DNA of 64,000 nucleotides, taken from Sinisalibacter aestuarii (GTDB lineage Bacteria > Pseudomonadota > Alphaproteobacteria > Rhodobacterales > Rhodobacteraceae). The DNA lies in contig NZ_BROH01000016.1 in assembly GCF_027923545.1 (NCBI RefSeq), forward strand, positions 1 through 64,000, in the 5' to 3' direction. Shown in pieces: positions 48,388 to 57,776 of this stretch (position 1 is the first letter of the stretch; each line of letters opens with the position of its first letter). The notes beneath the pieces are model-generated. The model saw nothing but the letters and a program-made list of their open reading frames with translations, was not told the DNA's origin and did not search any database. Position numbers and translations under genes: made by a program.

Positions 48388-49395
48388 TCACCGGGATGGT
48401 TTGCCTTCCGCTCTGCGGAGCTGCCCCGGCGTGAGGCCCGCCCATTTCCTGAAAGCGCGGTGAAAGGCGCCGGGTTCGGCATAGCCCAGTTCCATGGCGA
48501 TATCGGCGATTGTCCTGTCGGTCCCGGTCAGGAGGCGGCGCGCCTCGGTGTGGCGCAGCTCGTCGCAGATCGTGAGGTAGCTCTGCCCCTCGGCGCGCAG
48601 ACGGCGGCGCAGCGTTGCGGGCGAGAGCGAGAGCGTGGCGGCGAGTGCGTCGAAGCCGGGCCATTGGCCGAAGGGCGTTGCGCGCAGATGCGCGCGCACC
48701 CGGCCCGAGATATCCTGATCGTGGCGGTAGCGCAGCAGGATGTTGGCGGGCGCGCCCTGCAGGAACCGCGCCAGCGCCTCCTCCGAGCGGATCGTGGGCA
48801 GTGACAGGTATCGGGTGGAGAAGCTCAGGCTGCATTCGCTCTGGCCGAAGGTCACGGGCGCGCCGAAAAACTGGTGATAATCCGAGCGGTTCGGCGGTGC
48901 TTCGCAGGAAAACTCGACGCGGGCCAGCGCGATCCTCCGCCCGACCAGCCAGCTCATCAGGCCAAGCACGATCAGCCAGTAGGTGCGATAGGCGAAGGCC
49001 GAGCGCGGGCCATGCGGATCGGCCAGAACGATCTCGGCACGGCCCTCGCGGATGCGTAGCTGGCCAAGAGGGCCGTCGAGCACCACGTCGAGAAACGCGA
49101 GCGCCCGCCGCAGCGCGCGCTCGAAATTGCCCGCATGCAGCACGGCGTGTCCCATCAGGGCGAAGCTGCCGGGCCGCATCGGGCGATGACCCTCGCCGAA
49201 AAACTCGTCGCCGATCCCGGCTGCAATAGCGCGCCAGAGCGCGCCGTACTGGAGGTTCGACACAGGCTCGCTCAGATCGCGCGCGATGCCCGCGCGGTCG
49301 AGCAGCGGGGCCGGGTCGATGCCCTCGGCATCGAGGCAGCGCAGCGCATCGCGCACGAAGCCGGGTGAGATCTGTCGCCGTTCCATGGCCTTCAT
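48388..49395 (-). CDS. AraC-family regulator (arabinose-binding-domain type)
   Basis: The 335-residue protein has an N-terminal OruR/ArgR-like domain of about 220 residues (LQYGALWRAIAAGIGDEFFG, RALAFLDVVLDGPLGQL). The C-terminal AraC double HTH is seen in LAATLSLSPATLRRRLRAEG, ADIAMELGYAEPGAFHRAF and RKWAGLTPGQLRR. It is divergent from the SDR-thiolase genes with a 119-bp gap, so it probably controls them, and it converges with the flavin hydroxylase. Confidence 0.9.
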   Translation of the reverse strand: MKAMERRQISPGFVRDALRCLDAEGIDPAPLLDRAGIARDLSEPVSNLQYGALWRAIAAGIGDEFFGEGHRPMRPGSFALMGHAVLHAGNFERALRRALAFLDVVLDGPLGQLRIREGRAEIVLADPHGPRSAFAYRTYWLIVLGLMSWLVGRRIALARVEFSCEAPPNRSDYHQFFGAPVTFGQSECSLSFSTRYLSLPTIRSEEALARFLQGAPANILLRYRHDQDISGRVRAHLRATPFGQWPGFDALAATLSLSPATLRRRLRAEGQSYLTICDELRHTEARRLLTGTDRTIADIAMELGYAEPGAFHRAFRKWAGLTPGQLRRAEGKPSR

Positions 49396-49514
49396 ATATG
49401 GCAGTTCCGATCATTAATTCTGCCTGCCGATGTCATTGCCTGCAATAGCTGTTCGGCGCATCCTGTTGCGCGGGGCCGCGACAGTGGCGTCATATCCGCT
49501 TGGGGAGGAACGGC

Positions 49515-50282
49515 ATGGATGTCGTGGATCGCGTATTTCTGGTGACGGGGGCCGGGTCCGGCCTTGGAGCCTCGGTGGCCCGGATGGCGGTGGAGGCCGG
49601 GGGCAAGGCGGTGCTGGTCGATGTCGATGAGGCGCGCGGCGCGGCAGTGGCGGCGGAGCTGGGCGAGAACGCCCTGTTCGTGCGGGCCGATGTGAACTCC
49701 GCCAGCGAGGGCGAAGCCGCGATCAGGGCCGCGCGCGATGCGTTCGGGCAGATCGACGTGGCGGTGAGCTGCGCGGGCGTGGCCCCGGGCGAAAAGGTTC
49801 TTGGCCGCGACGGCCCGCACAAGCTTGAGACTTTCGCCCGCGCGATCAGCATCAACCTTATCGGCACCTTCAACATGCTGCGCCTCGCCGCCGAGGCGAT
49901 GGCGGATAACGCAGCCGGTGAGAACGGCGAGCGCGGGGTGATCGTCAACACAGCCTCCATCGCCGCCTTCGACGGCCAGATCGGGCAGGCGGCCTATGCG
50001 GCCTCGAAGGGCGGGGTGGCCTCGCTCACCTTGCCTGCCGCCCGCGAGCTTGCGCGCCATGGCATCCGCGTTGTCACCATCGCGCCCGGCATCTTCGCCA
50101 CGCCGATGATGGCGGGCTTGCCGCAGGAGGTGCAGGACAGCCTCGGCGCCACCGTGCCCTTCCCGCCGCGGCTCGGAGACCCGGCGGAATATGCTGCGCT
50201 CGTGCGGCATATCGTGCAAAATCAGATGTTGAACGGCGAGGTCATCCGGCTTGACGGCGCTCTGCGCATGGCCCCGAAATAG
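49515..50282 (+). CDS. 3-hydroxyacyl-CoA dehydrogenase-like SDR (HSD10 type)
   Basis: The 255-residue protein is an SDR of the type-2 3-hydroxyacyl-CoA dehydrogenase group. It has [40 protein letters not shown] with the insert seen in that group, [20 protein letters not shown] with catalytic S and Y, SKGG and [20 protein letters not shown]. The ATG at 49515 has GGGGAGGAAC upstream. It is followed by a thiolase gene after 9 bp, so the pair fits the last two steps of a beta-oxidation turn. Confidence 0.9.
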   Translation: MDVVDRVFLVTGAGSGLGASVARMAVEAGGKAVLVDVDEARGAAVAAELGENALFVRADVNSASEGEAAIRAARDAFGQIDVAVSCAGVAPGEKVLGRDGPHKLETFARAISINLIGTFNMLRLAAEAMADNAAGENGERGVIVNTASIAAFDGQIGQAAYAASKGGVASLTLPAARELARHGIRVVTIAPGIFATPMMAGLPQEVQDSLGATVPFPPRLGDPAEYAALVRHIVQNQMLNGEVIRLDGALRMAPK

Positions 50283-50291
50283 GAGAAGAGC

Positions 50292-51470
50292 ATGGACAGC
50301 GATCCCATCGTCATCACCGGCGCGGCGCGCACGCCGATGGCCGGGTTTCATGGCGATTTCAATGATGTGGAAGCTTCGGCGCTGGGCGCCCGGGCGATAG
50401 AGGCGGCCGTTGCCGGGCTTGACCGCCAGGCTATCGACGAAGTGTTCATGGGCTGTGTGCTGCCCGCCGGGCAGGGGCAGGCACCGGCCCGCCAGGCGGC
50501 GCTGAAGGCGAAGCTGCCCTATGGTGCGGGCGCGACCACCGTGAACAAGATGTGCGGCTCGGGCATGAAGGCGGCGATGCTGGCGCATGATCTGATCGCC
50601 GCCGGTTCGGCGCGGATCGTGATGGCGGGCGGGATGGAGAGCATGACCAACGCCCCCTATCTTTTGCCGAAGATGCGGTCCGGCGCGCGGGTCGGGCATG
50701 GTCACGTGATCGACCACATGTTCCTTGACGGGCTGGAGGATGCCTATGAATCCGGCCGTCTCATGGGGTCTTTTGCCGAGGATTGCGCCGAAGCCTACCA
50801 GTTCTCGCGCGAAGATCAGGATGCCTTTGCCATCGCCTCGCTGAAGCGGGCGCAAAAGGCCATCGCCGATGGGGCCTTCGCCGCTGAAATCACCCCGGTC
50901 ACCGTCACCAGCCGGGCGGGCGAGCGGGTGGTCGACACCGACGAACAGCCCGGCAAGGCAAGGCTCGACAAGATCCCGCTGCTGAAGCCGGCCTTCCGCG
51001 AGGGCGGCACGGTCACGGCGGCCAACAGCTCGTCGATCTCCGACGGAGCGGCGGCGCTGGTGCTGATGCGGGCCTCCGAGGCGGAGCGGCGCGGCCTCAC
51101 CCCGCGCGCCCGCATTCTGGGCCATGCCAGCTTTGCCGACCGGCCCGAGAATTTTCCCACCGCCCCGATCACGGCGGTCCGCCGGTTGATGGAGCGCACC
51201 GGACTGGCGCTCACCGATTTCGATCTGGTCGAGATCAACGAGGCCTTTGCGGTGGTGGCGATGGCGGCGATGCGCGATCTCGGCCTGCCGCATGATATCG
51301 TGAACGTGCATGGCGGCGCCTGCGCGCTGGGCCACCCGATCGGGGCTTCCGGCGCGCGCATCATCGTCACGCTGCTCGCCGCGCTCGAAACCCACGGGCA
51401 GAAGCGCGGCGTGGCCTCGCTCTGCATCGGTGGCGGTGAGGCGACGGCGATTGCGATTGAGCGGATGTAG
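50292..51470 (+). CDS. Acetyl-CoA acetyltransferase (thiolase)
   Basis: The 392-residue thiolase has the nucleophilic cysteine in NKMCGSGMKAAML (about residue 91), GGMESMTNAPYLLPK, NEAFAV, the catalytic histidine in ALGHPIGASGAR and the second cysteine in ASLCIGGGEATA. It cleaves 3-oxoacyl-CoA with CoA, or runs in reverse. An AGGAGAAG site precedes the ATG. With the SDR before it, it forms a small AraC-controlled unit. Confidence 0.93.
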   Translation: MDSDPIVITGAARTPMAGFHGDFNDVEASALGARAIEAAVAGLDRQAIDEVFMGCVLPAGQGQAPARQAALKAKLPYGAGATTVNKMCGSGMKAAMLAHDLIAAGSARIVMAGGMESMTNAPYLLPKMRSGARVGHGHVIDHMFLDGLEDAYESGRLMGSFAEDCAEAYQFSREDQDAFAIASLKRAQKAIADGAFAAEITPVTVTSRAGERVVDTDEQPGKARLDKIPLLKPAFREGGTVTAANSSSISDGAAALVLMRASEAERRGLTPRARILGHASFADRPENFPTAPITAVRRLMERTGLALTDFDLVEINEAFAVVAMAAMRDLGLPHDIVNVHGGACALGHPIGASGARIIVTLLAALETHGQKRGVASLCIGGGEATAIAIERM

Positions 51471-51500
51471 CGCGGCGGCGGGCAGGGGCGCGCCGCGCCG

Positions 51501-53120
51501 CTACCACATCGCCACCTGCTCCGGGTCGAGCTTCACGTCGATGAGATAGGGCTTGCTGCGGTCTCGCGCCGCGAGCCTGCCGGGCAGCGCGTCGAGATCG
51601 GTATCGGATGCGATCGTGGTTCCGTCACCGCCGAGCGCGATGGCCAGCGGCGCCAGCGCCGGCCAGTTGAACAGCGAGATATCCGGGGCGATCTGCTTGT
51701 CGCGCAGCTGGATATATTCCGCGCCGTAGCTGCCATCGTTGAACACCACCACGATCAGATCGAGCCGCTCGCGCACGGCGGTGTTGAACTCGGTGAGGTT
51801 GCCCAGCATGAAGCCGCCGTCGCCGCAGAACAGGATCGTGGGCCGACCGGGCCGCGCCGCCGCCGCACCGATTGCCGCACCCATGCCAAGGCCGATGGAG
51901 CCGAAGCTGGCGGTGGTGATGAAGTCGCGCGGACCCGGTGCCGTCAGCGTGCCGTAACTGCGCACCATCCAGCGGCCCGCATCGGTCACCAATGTGCGAT
52001 CCTGCGGCAGAAGCGCATTGAGCCGGGCGAGCGTGGGCAGGAAGTCAACCGTGCCATCGGACACAAGCCGGGCCTCGGGGGTTTGTGGCTGGTCGAGGCC
52101 CTGCGCCGGCAAGGTCCGGGTGAACCCGGAGCCCGGTATCTCGGCCTCGTCGAGCCAGTAGAGAAAGGTTTCCGCCACATCGGCGCTGCGCCCGAGGATC
52201 GCCACATCGGCCACCGCGCCACGGCCGAGATCCTGCGCCCGGTCGGCCACCTGGATCACCCGCTTGCCCTCGATGAACGAGCCTTGCGCGGTCGTGTGAA
52301 AGTTCAGCCCCGCGCCGAAGGCGATCAGGCAATCCGCACCGAGGATCGCCTCGCTCGCCTGGGCCGTGCTGACCGTGCCGTAAACGCCAAGCGCATGATC
52401 TTCGCCGGCAAACAGGTTCTTGGCGCGGATCGTGGTGGCGAGCGGCGCTTCGATCCGCCGGGCAAACCGCAGGATCGCCGCGCGCGCTTCCGCGTCGATC
52501 GCGCCGCGTCCGGCCAGCACCACGGGGCGGCGGGCGGCGGCGATCATGCCCACGGCATTGTCGAGCGCCTCGCCCTCGATCCGGCCCGGCGGCAGGCCGG
52601 GCACCTCCCAGGCGACGGGCCGGTAATCGGTCTCGTCCCAGAGCAGGTTGGCGGGCATGTTGAAGGCGATGGGCCGCCGCTCGCTGCGGGCGCGGCGCAC
52701 CGCGCGGGCGAGGTCGCCCAGGGCGGAACCTGCCGAGCGCATCTGCTCAAACCCGGCACCGGACGACAGGATCACCTCGCGCTGGTCGATGTTCTGCAGG
52801 TTCTCGCGGTCGGCCTCGGCGGTGTCGCCGCAGAGGAGCACGAGGGGGGTGAAGGAGCGCGCCGCCTCGGCAAGCGCGGTGACGCAATTGGTCAGCGCCG
52901 GCCCGTGCGTGACGGTGGCGAAGCCCACCCCGCCCGTCAGCATCGCCGCCCCCATCGCTGCCAGCACCGCGCCGTTTTCGTTCGCCGTGGCAACGTATCG
53001 CCCGCCATGGGCGGAGACGAAACTGTTCACCAGATAGGCGTTGGCATCGCCCACGAGGCCGCAGAGCGGGGTGGCGCCATTGTCGGCGAGGGCTTGGGCG
53101 AGGGCTTCGTAAACCTTCAT
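51501..53120 (-). CDS. Thiamine-diphosphate-dependent enzyme (acetolactate-synthase/decarboxylase-like)
   Basis: The 539-residue protein has the three domains of the ALS/benzoylformate-decarboxylase family. An N-terminal pyrimidine-binding domain carries the catalytic-type glutamate in ATANENGAVLAAMGAAM. A central domain has VLAGRGAIDAEARAAILR. The C-terminal ThDP motif is CGDGGFMLGNLTEFNTAVRE, followed by VVFNDGSYGAEYIQ. The usual HEQ of acetolactate synthase is NEN here, nearer to the NEL of indolepyruvate-type decarboxylases. It may decarboxylate a 2-oxo acid or carry out carboligation. It precedes nothing on its strand until the edge of the AraC unit and follows the TRAP genes by 31 bp. 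Confidence 0.87.
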   Translation of the reverse strand: MKVYEALAQALADNGATPLCGLVGDANAYLVNSFVSAHGGRYVATANENGAVLAAMGAAMLTGGVGFATVTHGPALTNCVTALAEAARSFTPLVLLCGDTAEADRENLQNIDQREVILSSGAGFEQMRSAGSALGDLARAVRRARSERRPIAFNMPANLLWDETDYRPVAWEVPGLPPGRIEGEALDNAVGMIAAARRPVVLAGRGAIDAEARAAILRFARRIEAPLATTIRAKNLFAGEDHALGVYGTVSTAQASEAILGADCLIAFGAGLNFHTTAQGSFIEGKRVIQVADRAQDLGRGAVADVAILGRSADVAETFLYWLDEAEIPGSGFTRTLPAQGLDQPQTPEARLVSDGTVDFLPTLARLNALLPQDRTLVTDAGRWMVRSYGTLTAPGPRDFITTASFGSIGLGMGAAIGAAAARPGRPTILFCGDGGFMLGNLTEFNTAVRERLDLIVVVFNDGSYGAEYIQLRDKQIAPDISLFNWPALAPLAIALGGDGTTIASDTDLDALPGRLAARDRSKPYLIDVKLDPEQVAMW

Positions 53121-53151
53121 TGCGGGGTCCGTTCTGGCTGGCCGGCCTGGC

Positions 53152-54615
53152 TTATGACCCGACGCTCATCTCCGGCAGCCAGGTGACGACGCCGGGGAAG
53201 AAGATCAGGAACAGGAGCACGAGCATGGCGGTGACGGCGAAGGGTGCGACGCCTTTGAACACGGTGCTGAGTGAGATCGTCTTGCCAAGATTTGCCTCTG
53301 GATCGAGCGCTATTCGGTGCACGACGAAGGTCAGAATCCCGAGCGGCGGGGTCAGCAGCCCGACCTCGGCCATGACGACGAGAAAGACGCCATACCACAG
53401 CGGGTCGACGCCGATGGCCTGCAAGGGCGCGAGCAGCACCGGGATGGTGAGCAGCATCATCGCCAGCGTGTCCATGAACATGCCGAGGAAGAGATAGACG
53501 AGGATCAGCAGCAAAAGCAGCTCGACCCGGCCAAATCCCATCTCGACGATGCCGCTGGCGAGCGCGTTGGGCACCTGGCTCAGCGCCATGGCGCGGGTCA
53601 GCACCTCGACCCCGACGATGAGGAGGAAGACCGAGGCTGTGCCGTGCAATGTGCCGACGATCGACTCGCGGATCATCCGCCAGACCGCGCGCCAGGCCGT
53701 GCCGCTCCGGCGCATCTGGACGACACCGAAGAACAGGGCAGTGAACATGCCGACCACGCCCGCTTCGGTGGCGGTGAAGATCCCCGCGAAGAGCCCGCCG
53801 ATCACCACCGTCACAACGATCATGATCGGCAGCGTGTCACCCAGCGAATGCAGCCGCATCGGCCAGGTGACCTGGCTCATATCCACCCGTGGCGCGAGGG
53901 AGGGGCTGATCATCGCATGGCCGATGATGATCACCGCGAATGATCCGGCGAGGATCAGGCCGGGCACGATCCCGGCCAGCAATTGCATCCCCACCGGCAC
54001 CGAGGCGGCCCCGGCATAGACGACGAGCAGCAGGCTTGGCGGGATGATCTGCCCGAGCGTGCCGGCGGCGGCGACGCTGCCGACAGCGAGCTGGGGCTTG
54101 TAGCCGGCCTTGAGCATTTCGGGGATCGAGACCCGCCCGAGCGCGTAGGTAATACCAATGGTGCTGCCGCTGCTGGCCGCGAGCACCGCGCCTGCGAAGT
54201 TGGTGGCCACGGCAAGGCCGCCGGGCAGCCAGCCGAGCCAGCGCCGCGCGGCCTCGAAGGCCGAGGCGGTCAGGCCGGATTTCCACAGGATCATGCCCAT
54301 CAGGATGAACATCGGGATCACGCTGTAGGACCACGACGCGGTGGCGTCGAACGCGGCGCGTTCCATCGTCGAGGCAACGACGCGCATACCGCTCAGGGCA
54401 TGCAGCCCGATCAGCGCCGCGCCAAGCATGGCGATCCCCACCGGGATGCCCATCAGCAGAAGCACGATGCTGAGGATGATGACGAGCCCGCCGATTGCCT
54501 GTTTCGACAGATCGAGAAACAGCATGGCCCCCACCGCACCGGCGGCGGCGAGCAGCCCGATGATGAAGATCGTGCGGGCGACGCGGTGAGAACGGTGCGC
54601 GAGAGGCCGGGTCAT
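53152..54615 (-). CDS. TRAP transporter large permease subunit, with extra N-terminal helices
   Basis: The 487-residue protein has the DctM signatures VIPMFILMGMILWKSGLTA, SGSTIGITYALGRVSIPEML, GTLGQIIPPSLLLVVYAG and VGLLTPPLGILTFVVHRIA. It is about 50 residues longer than the subunit at 17847 because of a soluble start and an added helix pair near the N-terminus (RTIFIIGLLAAAGAVGAMLF). The ATG at 54615 overlaps the stop of the small subunit by four bases. Confidence 0.9.
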   Translation of the reverse strand: MTRPLAHRSHRVARTIFIIGLLAAAGAVGAMLFLDLSKQAIGGLVIILSIVLLLMGIPVGIAMLGAALIGLHALSGMRVVASTMERAAFDATASWSYSVIPMFILMGMILWKSGLTASAFEAARRWLGWLPGGLAVATNFAGAVLAASSGSTIGITYALGRVSIPEMLKAGYKPQLAVGSVAAAGTLGQIIPPSLLLVVYAGAASVPVGMQLLAGIVPGLILAGSFAVIIIGHAMISPSLAPRVDMSQVTWPMRLHSLGDTLPIMIVVTVVIGGLFAGIFTATEAGVVGMFTALFFGVVQMRRSGTAWRAVWRMIRESIVGTLHGTASVFLLIVGVEVLTRAMALSQVPNALASGIVEMGFGRVELLLLLILVYLFLGMFMDTLAMMLLTIPVLLAPLQAIGVDPLWYGVFLVVMAEVGLLTPPLGILTFVVHRIALDPEANLGKTISLSTVFKGVAPFAVTAMLVLLFLIFFPGVVTWLPEMSVGS

Positions 54616-55184
54616 ACGATATCCGCATCGGTATCGAGGCTGCGCGCGGTGGGCATCATCCCGAGGAACTGGCGCAGCGTGGTGGCGGCGATTTGAAGCG
54701 TCAGCATCGCCACGCCGATTGCGGCGAGCAGCTTGAACGGCCAGATCGCCACCGGCGGGTGGCCGGCGGTGGTCTGGCGATAAGAGGCGCTTTCGAGGCC
54801 CGAACTGAGCGTGTACCAGGTCAGCCCCATCAGCAGGATCACGGTGAGCAGGCCAAAGGATCCTTCGATCAGTTGGCGCATTCTGAGCGGCAGCGAGTCG
54901 AGCAGGATCGTGACCTTGATATGCTCCTGGTGCTTTTCGGAGAAGGCGAAGGCGAGAAGCGTGAGCGCGGGCATCCACCAGTTCTCGGTATATTCCAGCG
55001 TGCCGTGCAGCGGTGTGTTGAAAAAGGCGCGCCCGACCACGTCGATCAACACGTTGACGGCGAGCAGCACCAGCGCCGTGGCCGCGCCGAAGGCGAAAAT
55101 ATCGCTCATCCGGTCGATCACGCGCAGGATGGCGGGCAGACGCCCGGCTTGGCCGGGCTCATCGCGATGCTGCGTCTTGGGCAT
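54612..55184 (-). CDS. TRAP transporter small permease subunit
   Basis: The 190-residue protein has four helices: IFAFGAATALVLLAVNVLID, the segment VVGRAFFNTPLHGTLEYTEN that marks DctQ proteins, the GLLTVILLMGLTWYTLSSGL helix and LLAAIGVAMLTLQIAATTLR. It sits between the binding-protein and large-subunit genes. A strong hairpin separates it from the binding-protein gene. Confidence 0.88.
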   Translation of the reverse strand: MPKTQHRDEPGQAGRLPAILRVIDRMSDIFAFGAATALVLLAVNVLIDVVGRAFFNTPLHGTLEYTENWWMPALTLLAFAFSEKHQEHIKVTILLDSLPLRMRQLIEGSFGLLTVILLMGLTWYTLSSGLESASYRQTTAGHPPVAIWPFKLLAAIGVAMLTLQIAATTLRQFLGMMPTARSLDTDADIV

Positions 55185-55223
55185 GTGGCGCCTGCTTTCC
55201 CACCCGGCAGTTCAGACAAGACT

Positions 55224-55252
55224 CCGCCCGCCCGGATGCACCGGGCGGGCGG
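55224..55252 (-). terminator. Intercistronic hairpin between TRAP binding-protein and small-subunit genes
   Basis: CCGCCCGCCCGG (55224-55235) pairs with CCGGGCGGGCGG (55241-55252), a 12-bp perfect stem with a 5-base loop, 12 bases after the binding-protein stop. No U-tract follows. It probably stabilises the upstream message or partly stops transcription, so that more binding protein than permease is made. Confidence 0.65.
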
Positions 55253-55264
55253 GGGAATGATAGC

Positions 55265-56485
55265 TTATTTCATCAGTGTCGAGGTGACTTCTTCGTTGTA
55301 CCTGGCGAAGAAATTCGCGAGGTCGACATCCCGCAGACCGGCGAAGGCCTTGAGGATGGCTTCCGGCGTGCGCTCGGTCACCATGTAGCCGTCGGCTTCC
55401 AGCGCCGCGGTCCAGTAGTCGATCCGGGCGAGGTAATCGTCGATCACCTGCTGCGGGTTTTCGACCGCGCCCGGCGCGGTTCCGGCGAGGGCGGCAACGG
55501 CCTCGGCGCGCTGGGCGGCGGCGACGGGTTCGATCTCCGACACGTCGTTGGTGTGGATCTCTTCGGCAGCCGCGATCAGATCGCCGGCCTGGGCCTCGAT
55601 TTCGAGATAACCCATCCAGATCTCATAGGCGGCCTTGGCGTTGGCCTCGGTGATGAAGTTCTGCAATTCCACCGGGAAGCCATCCCAGATGTCCTTGTTC
55701 ATCACCCAGGTCGACGACTGGAGCTGCGCCATCGTCACCGGCACGAATTCCGGTGCCACGTCTTTCAGGACAAGGCCGTTCACGTACTGGTTGGGGTTGA
55801 TCACCATGCAGTCGAACACGCCGCGCTGGAGGCCCTCATAGGCTTCGTTCCAGGCGATGGACACCGGCGTCATGCCAAGCGCCTCGACCGTGTCGGACCA
55901 GACCGCACCGATGGCGCGGGCGCGTTTGCCCTCCGCATCGGCAAGCGAAGAGATCGGCGTGTTGCAAAGCAGGTTATATGCCGGGGTCGAGGTGCCTTGC
56001 AGCACCACCACGTTATGGCGGGCATATTCCTCGGTGAGCGCGGGCAGGGTCAGCACCGTTTCCAGCGCCGTCGCGCCACCGGCGGCCACGTCATGCACCG
56101 TCGAGCCGCTGAGCGCCCCGCCGAGGCCGAAGAGCCATGAGCCCACGGGCAGTTCCTGCGGCATGTAGGACGGGATGATCAGGCCGATATCGGCCACCCC
56201 GTCGCCCACGCCCTGCAGCGTGTCGAGCGCGTTGAGCAGCGACGACGACCAGTAGTTCTCGAAGGTGATCTTGCCATCGGTGAACGCGGTGATGCTTTCC
56301 TCCCACGCCACCATGGCCTTGCCGAAATTGGCCGTCTGGTCGCCCGAGAAATCGGCGAGCTTCAGCGTCATCGGCTCAAGATTTGCCAGCCAGTCGTCCT
56401 GCGCGAGCGCGGCGCCCGCGCCGAGCAGGCCGTATGCGGCCACCACTGCGGCCGACGCCGTGGTCAAGCCTAGGTGTTTCGTCAT
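55265..56485 (-). CDS. TRAP transporter substrate-binding protein
   Basis: The 406-residue protein has a signal peptide (MTKHLGLTTASAAVVAAYGL, cleaved near ALA-QD) and a long DctP-like fold. It has EPMTLKLADFSGDQTANFGK, the ligand region EGKRARAIGAVWSDTVEALG and PVSIAWNEAYEGLQRGVFDC. It is longer than the usual 330 residues, as in TRAP proteins for bulky or hydrophobic acids. Two candidate IclR sites lie upstream (56562 and 56741). It is the first gene of the TRAP operon on the minus strand. Confidence 0.9.
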   Translation of the reverse strand: MTKHLGLTTASAAVVAAYGLLGAGAALAQDDWLANLEPMTLKLADFSGDQTANFGKAMVAWEESITAFTDGKITFENYWSSSLLNALDTLQGVGDGVADIGLIIPSYMPQELPVGSWLFGLGGALSGSTVHDVAAGGATALETVLTLPALTEEYARHNVVVLQGTSTPAYNLLCNTPISSLADAEGKRARAIGAVWSDTVEALGMTPVSIAWNEAYEGLQRGVFDCMVINPNQYVNGLVLKDVAPEFVPVTMAQLQSSTWVMNKDIWDGFPVELQNFITEANAKAAYEIWMGYLEIEAQAGDLIAAAEEIHTNDVSEIEPVAAAQRAEAVAALAGTAPGAVENPQQVIDDYLARIDYWTAALEADGYMVTERTPEAILKAFAGLRDVDLANFFARYNEEVTSTLMK

Positions 56486-56561
56486 TCTATCCTCCCGCCG
56501 GCGGTGCCGGTCCTTTTGTCCGGTCGCGCCTTCCGATGCGCGACAAGCGGAGCCTTAAGTC

Positions 56562-56577
56562 TCCTACCATATGGGAC
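56562..56577. promoter_or_regulatory. GTYCY-N7-RGRM site upstream of the TRAP operon (reverse orientation)
   Basis: The reverse strand reads GTCCC-ATATGGT-AGGA, 76 bases before the binding-protein start. It is one of six similar sites in the promoters of this block. Confidence 0.55.
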
Positions 56578-56740
56578 AATGTTATGACGCATTATCTCAA
56601 CGCCAATTGTCCTGCGGGCATTTTACTGCAGATTTGAGCGAGAATATCAAGCGTAACCCGGCTTTATTGTCGTGTCTGGCTTGATTTTGGCCTTGCGGCA
56701 CGGGCTTTCTCGAAAATGAGGGGAGCACTGGCGGAAATAT

Positions 56741-56756
56741 GTTCCATTATGTGGGC
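56741..56756. promoter_or_regulatory. GTYCY-N7-RGRM site between TRAP and nitronate-monooxygenase genes
   Basis: GTTCC-ATTATGT-GGGC lies 255 bases upstream of the TRAP binding-protein gene, in the 352-bp intergenic region 56486-56837. No gene was seen in that region. Confidence 0.55.
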
Positions 56757-56837
56757 ATAATTTTCTGCCAGCCGAGTGTGCGAATCTCTCGCGGCCCCTG
56801 ACAGGCCGCCAGCGCACCGGGCGATGCCGTGCGGGGA

Positions 56838-57776
56838 TCAGGGGGCGGTCAGGAACGGGTCGGATGCAGCGGCGCGCATTGCGGCGTGGTATTCGCCGAT
56901 CAGTCGTTCGCTCAGCGCCCGCGCGCTGGGCAGATCGTGAATGCCGCCCACACCGTGCCCCGCCGACCAGACCGTTTTCCAGGCCCGCGCCTCGTTCTGC
57001 ATATCCATCTCGCCATGCGCGGGCAGATTGTCGGGGTCGAGCCCCGCCGCGACCATCGAGGGGCGCAGGAAGTTGGCGTTCACCCCGGAGATGTTCGGCG
57101 TATAGAGGATATCGGCGGCGCGGCTGTCGACGATCATGTTTTTATAGGCCGGCTGCACCATCGCCTCCTGCGTGGCGAGGTAGCGCGTGCCGAGATAGGC
57201 CATGTCCGCCCCCATGAGGCGGGCGGCGGCGATCTGCGCGCCGGTATTGATCGCGCCGCCAAGCACGATGGTGCCGCCGAATACCTCGCGGATCTCGCTG
57301 ACCAGCGCGAAGGGGCTGAGCGTGCCGGCATGCCCGCCCGCCCCGGCGGCGACGGCGATGATTCCGTCCACCCCGGCTTCGGCGGCCTTTTCGGCGTGGC
57401 GGCGGTTGATCACGTCATGAAATACCAGCCCGCCATAGGCATGCACCGCCTCGACCAGTTCCGCGACCGCCCCGAGCGAAGTGATGATCAGCGGCACCTT
57501 GTGGGCGATGGCGGCGTCGAGGTCGGCCTGCAGGCGCGGGTTCGACTTGTGCACGATCAGGTTCACCCCGTAGGGCGCGGCCCCTTCGGTGCGGCGCGCG
57601 TCGATTTCGGCCAGCCAGTCGGCGAAGCCTTCGGTGGTGCGTTGATTGAGGGCCGGAAAGGTGCCGATGACACCCGCGTTGCAGGTTTCGACCACGAGGT
57701 CGGGCCCGGAGGTGAGAAACATCGGCGAGGCGATGGCGGGCAGCCGCAGGCCTTTGAAGGCGTCAGGAAGGGGCAT
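56838..57776 (-). CDS. Nitronate monooxygenase-like FMN protein (2-nitropropane dioxygenase family)
   Basis: The 312-residue protein has the NMO/2-NPD family pattern: LPAIASPMFLTSGPDLVVET, GVNLIVHKSNPRLQADLDAA, PLIITSLGAVAELVEAVHAY, GIIAVAAGAGGHAGTLSPFA with the AGGHAG motif and GADMAYLGTRYLATQEAM for FMN phosphate binding. Members in acyl-CoA clusters may act as enoyl reductase-like enzymes and not on nitronates. The ATG at 57776 overlaps the acyl-CoA dehydrogenase stop by 14 bp. Confidence 0.87.
   Translation of the reverse strand: MPLPDAFKGLRLPAIASPMFLTSGPDLVVETCNAGVIGTFPALNQRTTEGFADWLAEIDARRTEGAAPYGVNLIVHKSNPRLQADLDAAIAHKVPLIITSLGAVAELVEAVHAYGGLVFHDVINRRHAEKAAEAGVDGIIAVAAGAGGHAGTLSPFALVSEIREVFGGTIVLGGAINTGAQIAAARLMGADMAYLGTRYLATQEAMVQPAYKNMIVDSRAADILYTPNISGVNANFLRPSMVAAGLDPDNLPAHGEMDMQNEARAWKTVWSAGHGVGGIHDLPSARALSERLIGEYHAAMRAAASDPFLTAP

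Noticed and set aside
49392-51395. Long minus-strand open frame opposite the SDR and thiolase genes
   Set aside because: Both plus-strand genes show full active-site motifs and ribosome sites. The opposite frame is low-complexity and His/Arg-rich.
55224-55252. Treating the hairpin between TRAP genes as a true operon end
   Set aside because: It lacks a U-tract, and the downstream permease genes have no promoter-like sequence in the 80-bp gap, so an intercistronic role is more likely.
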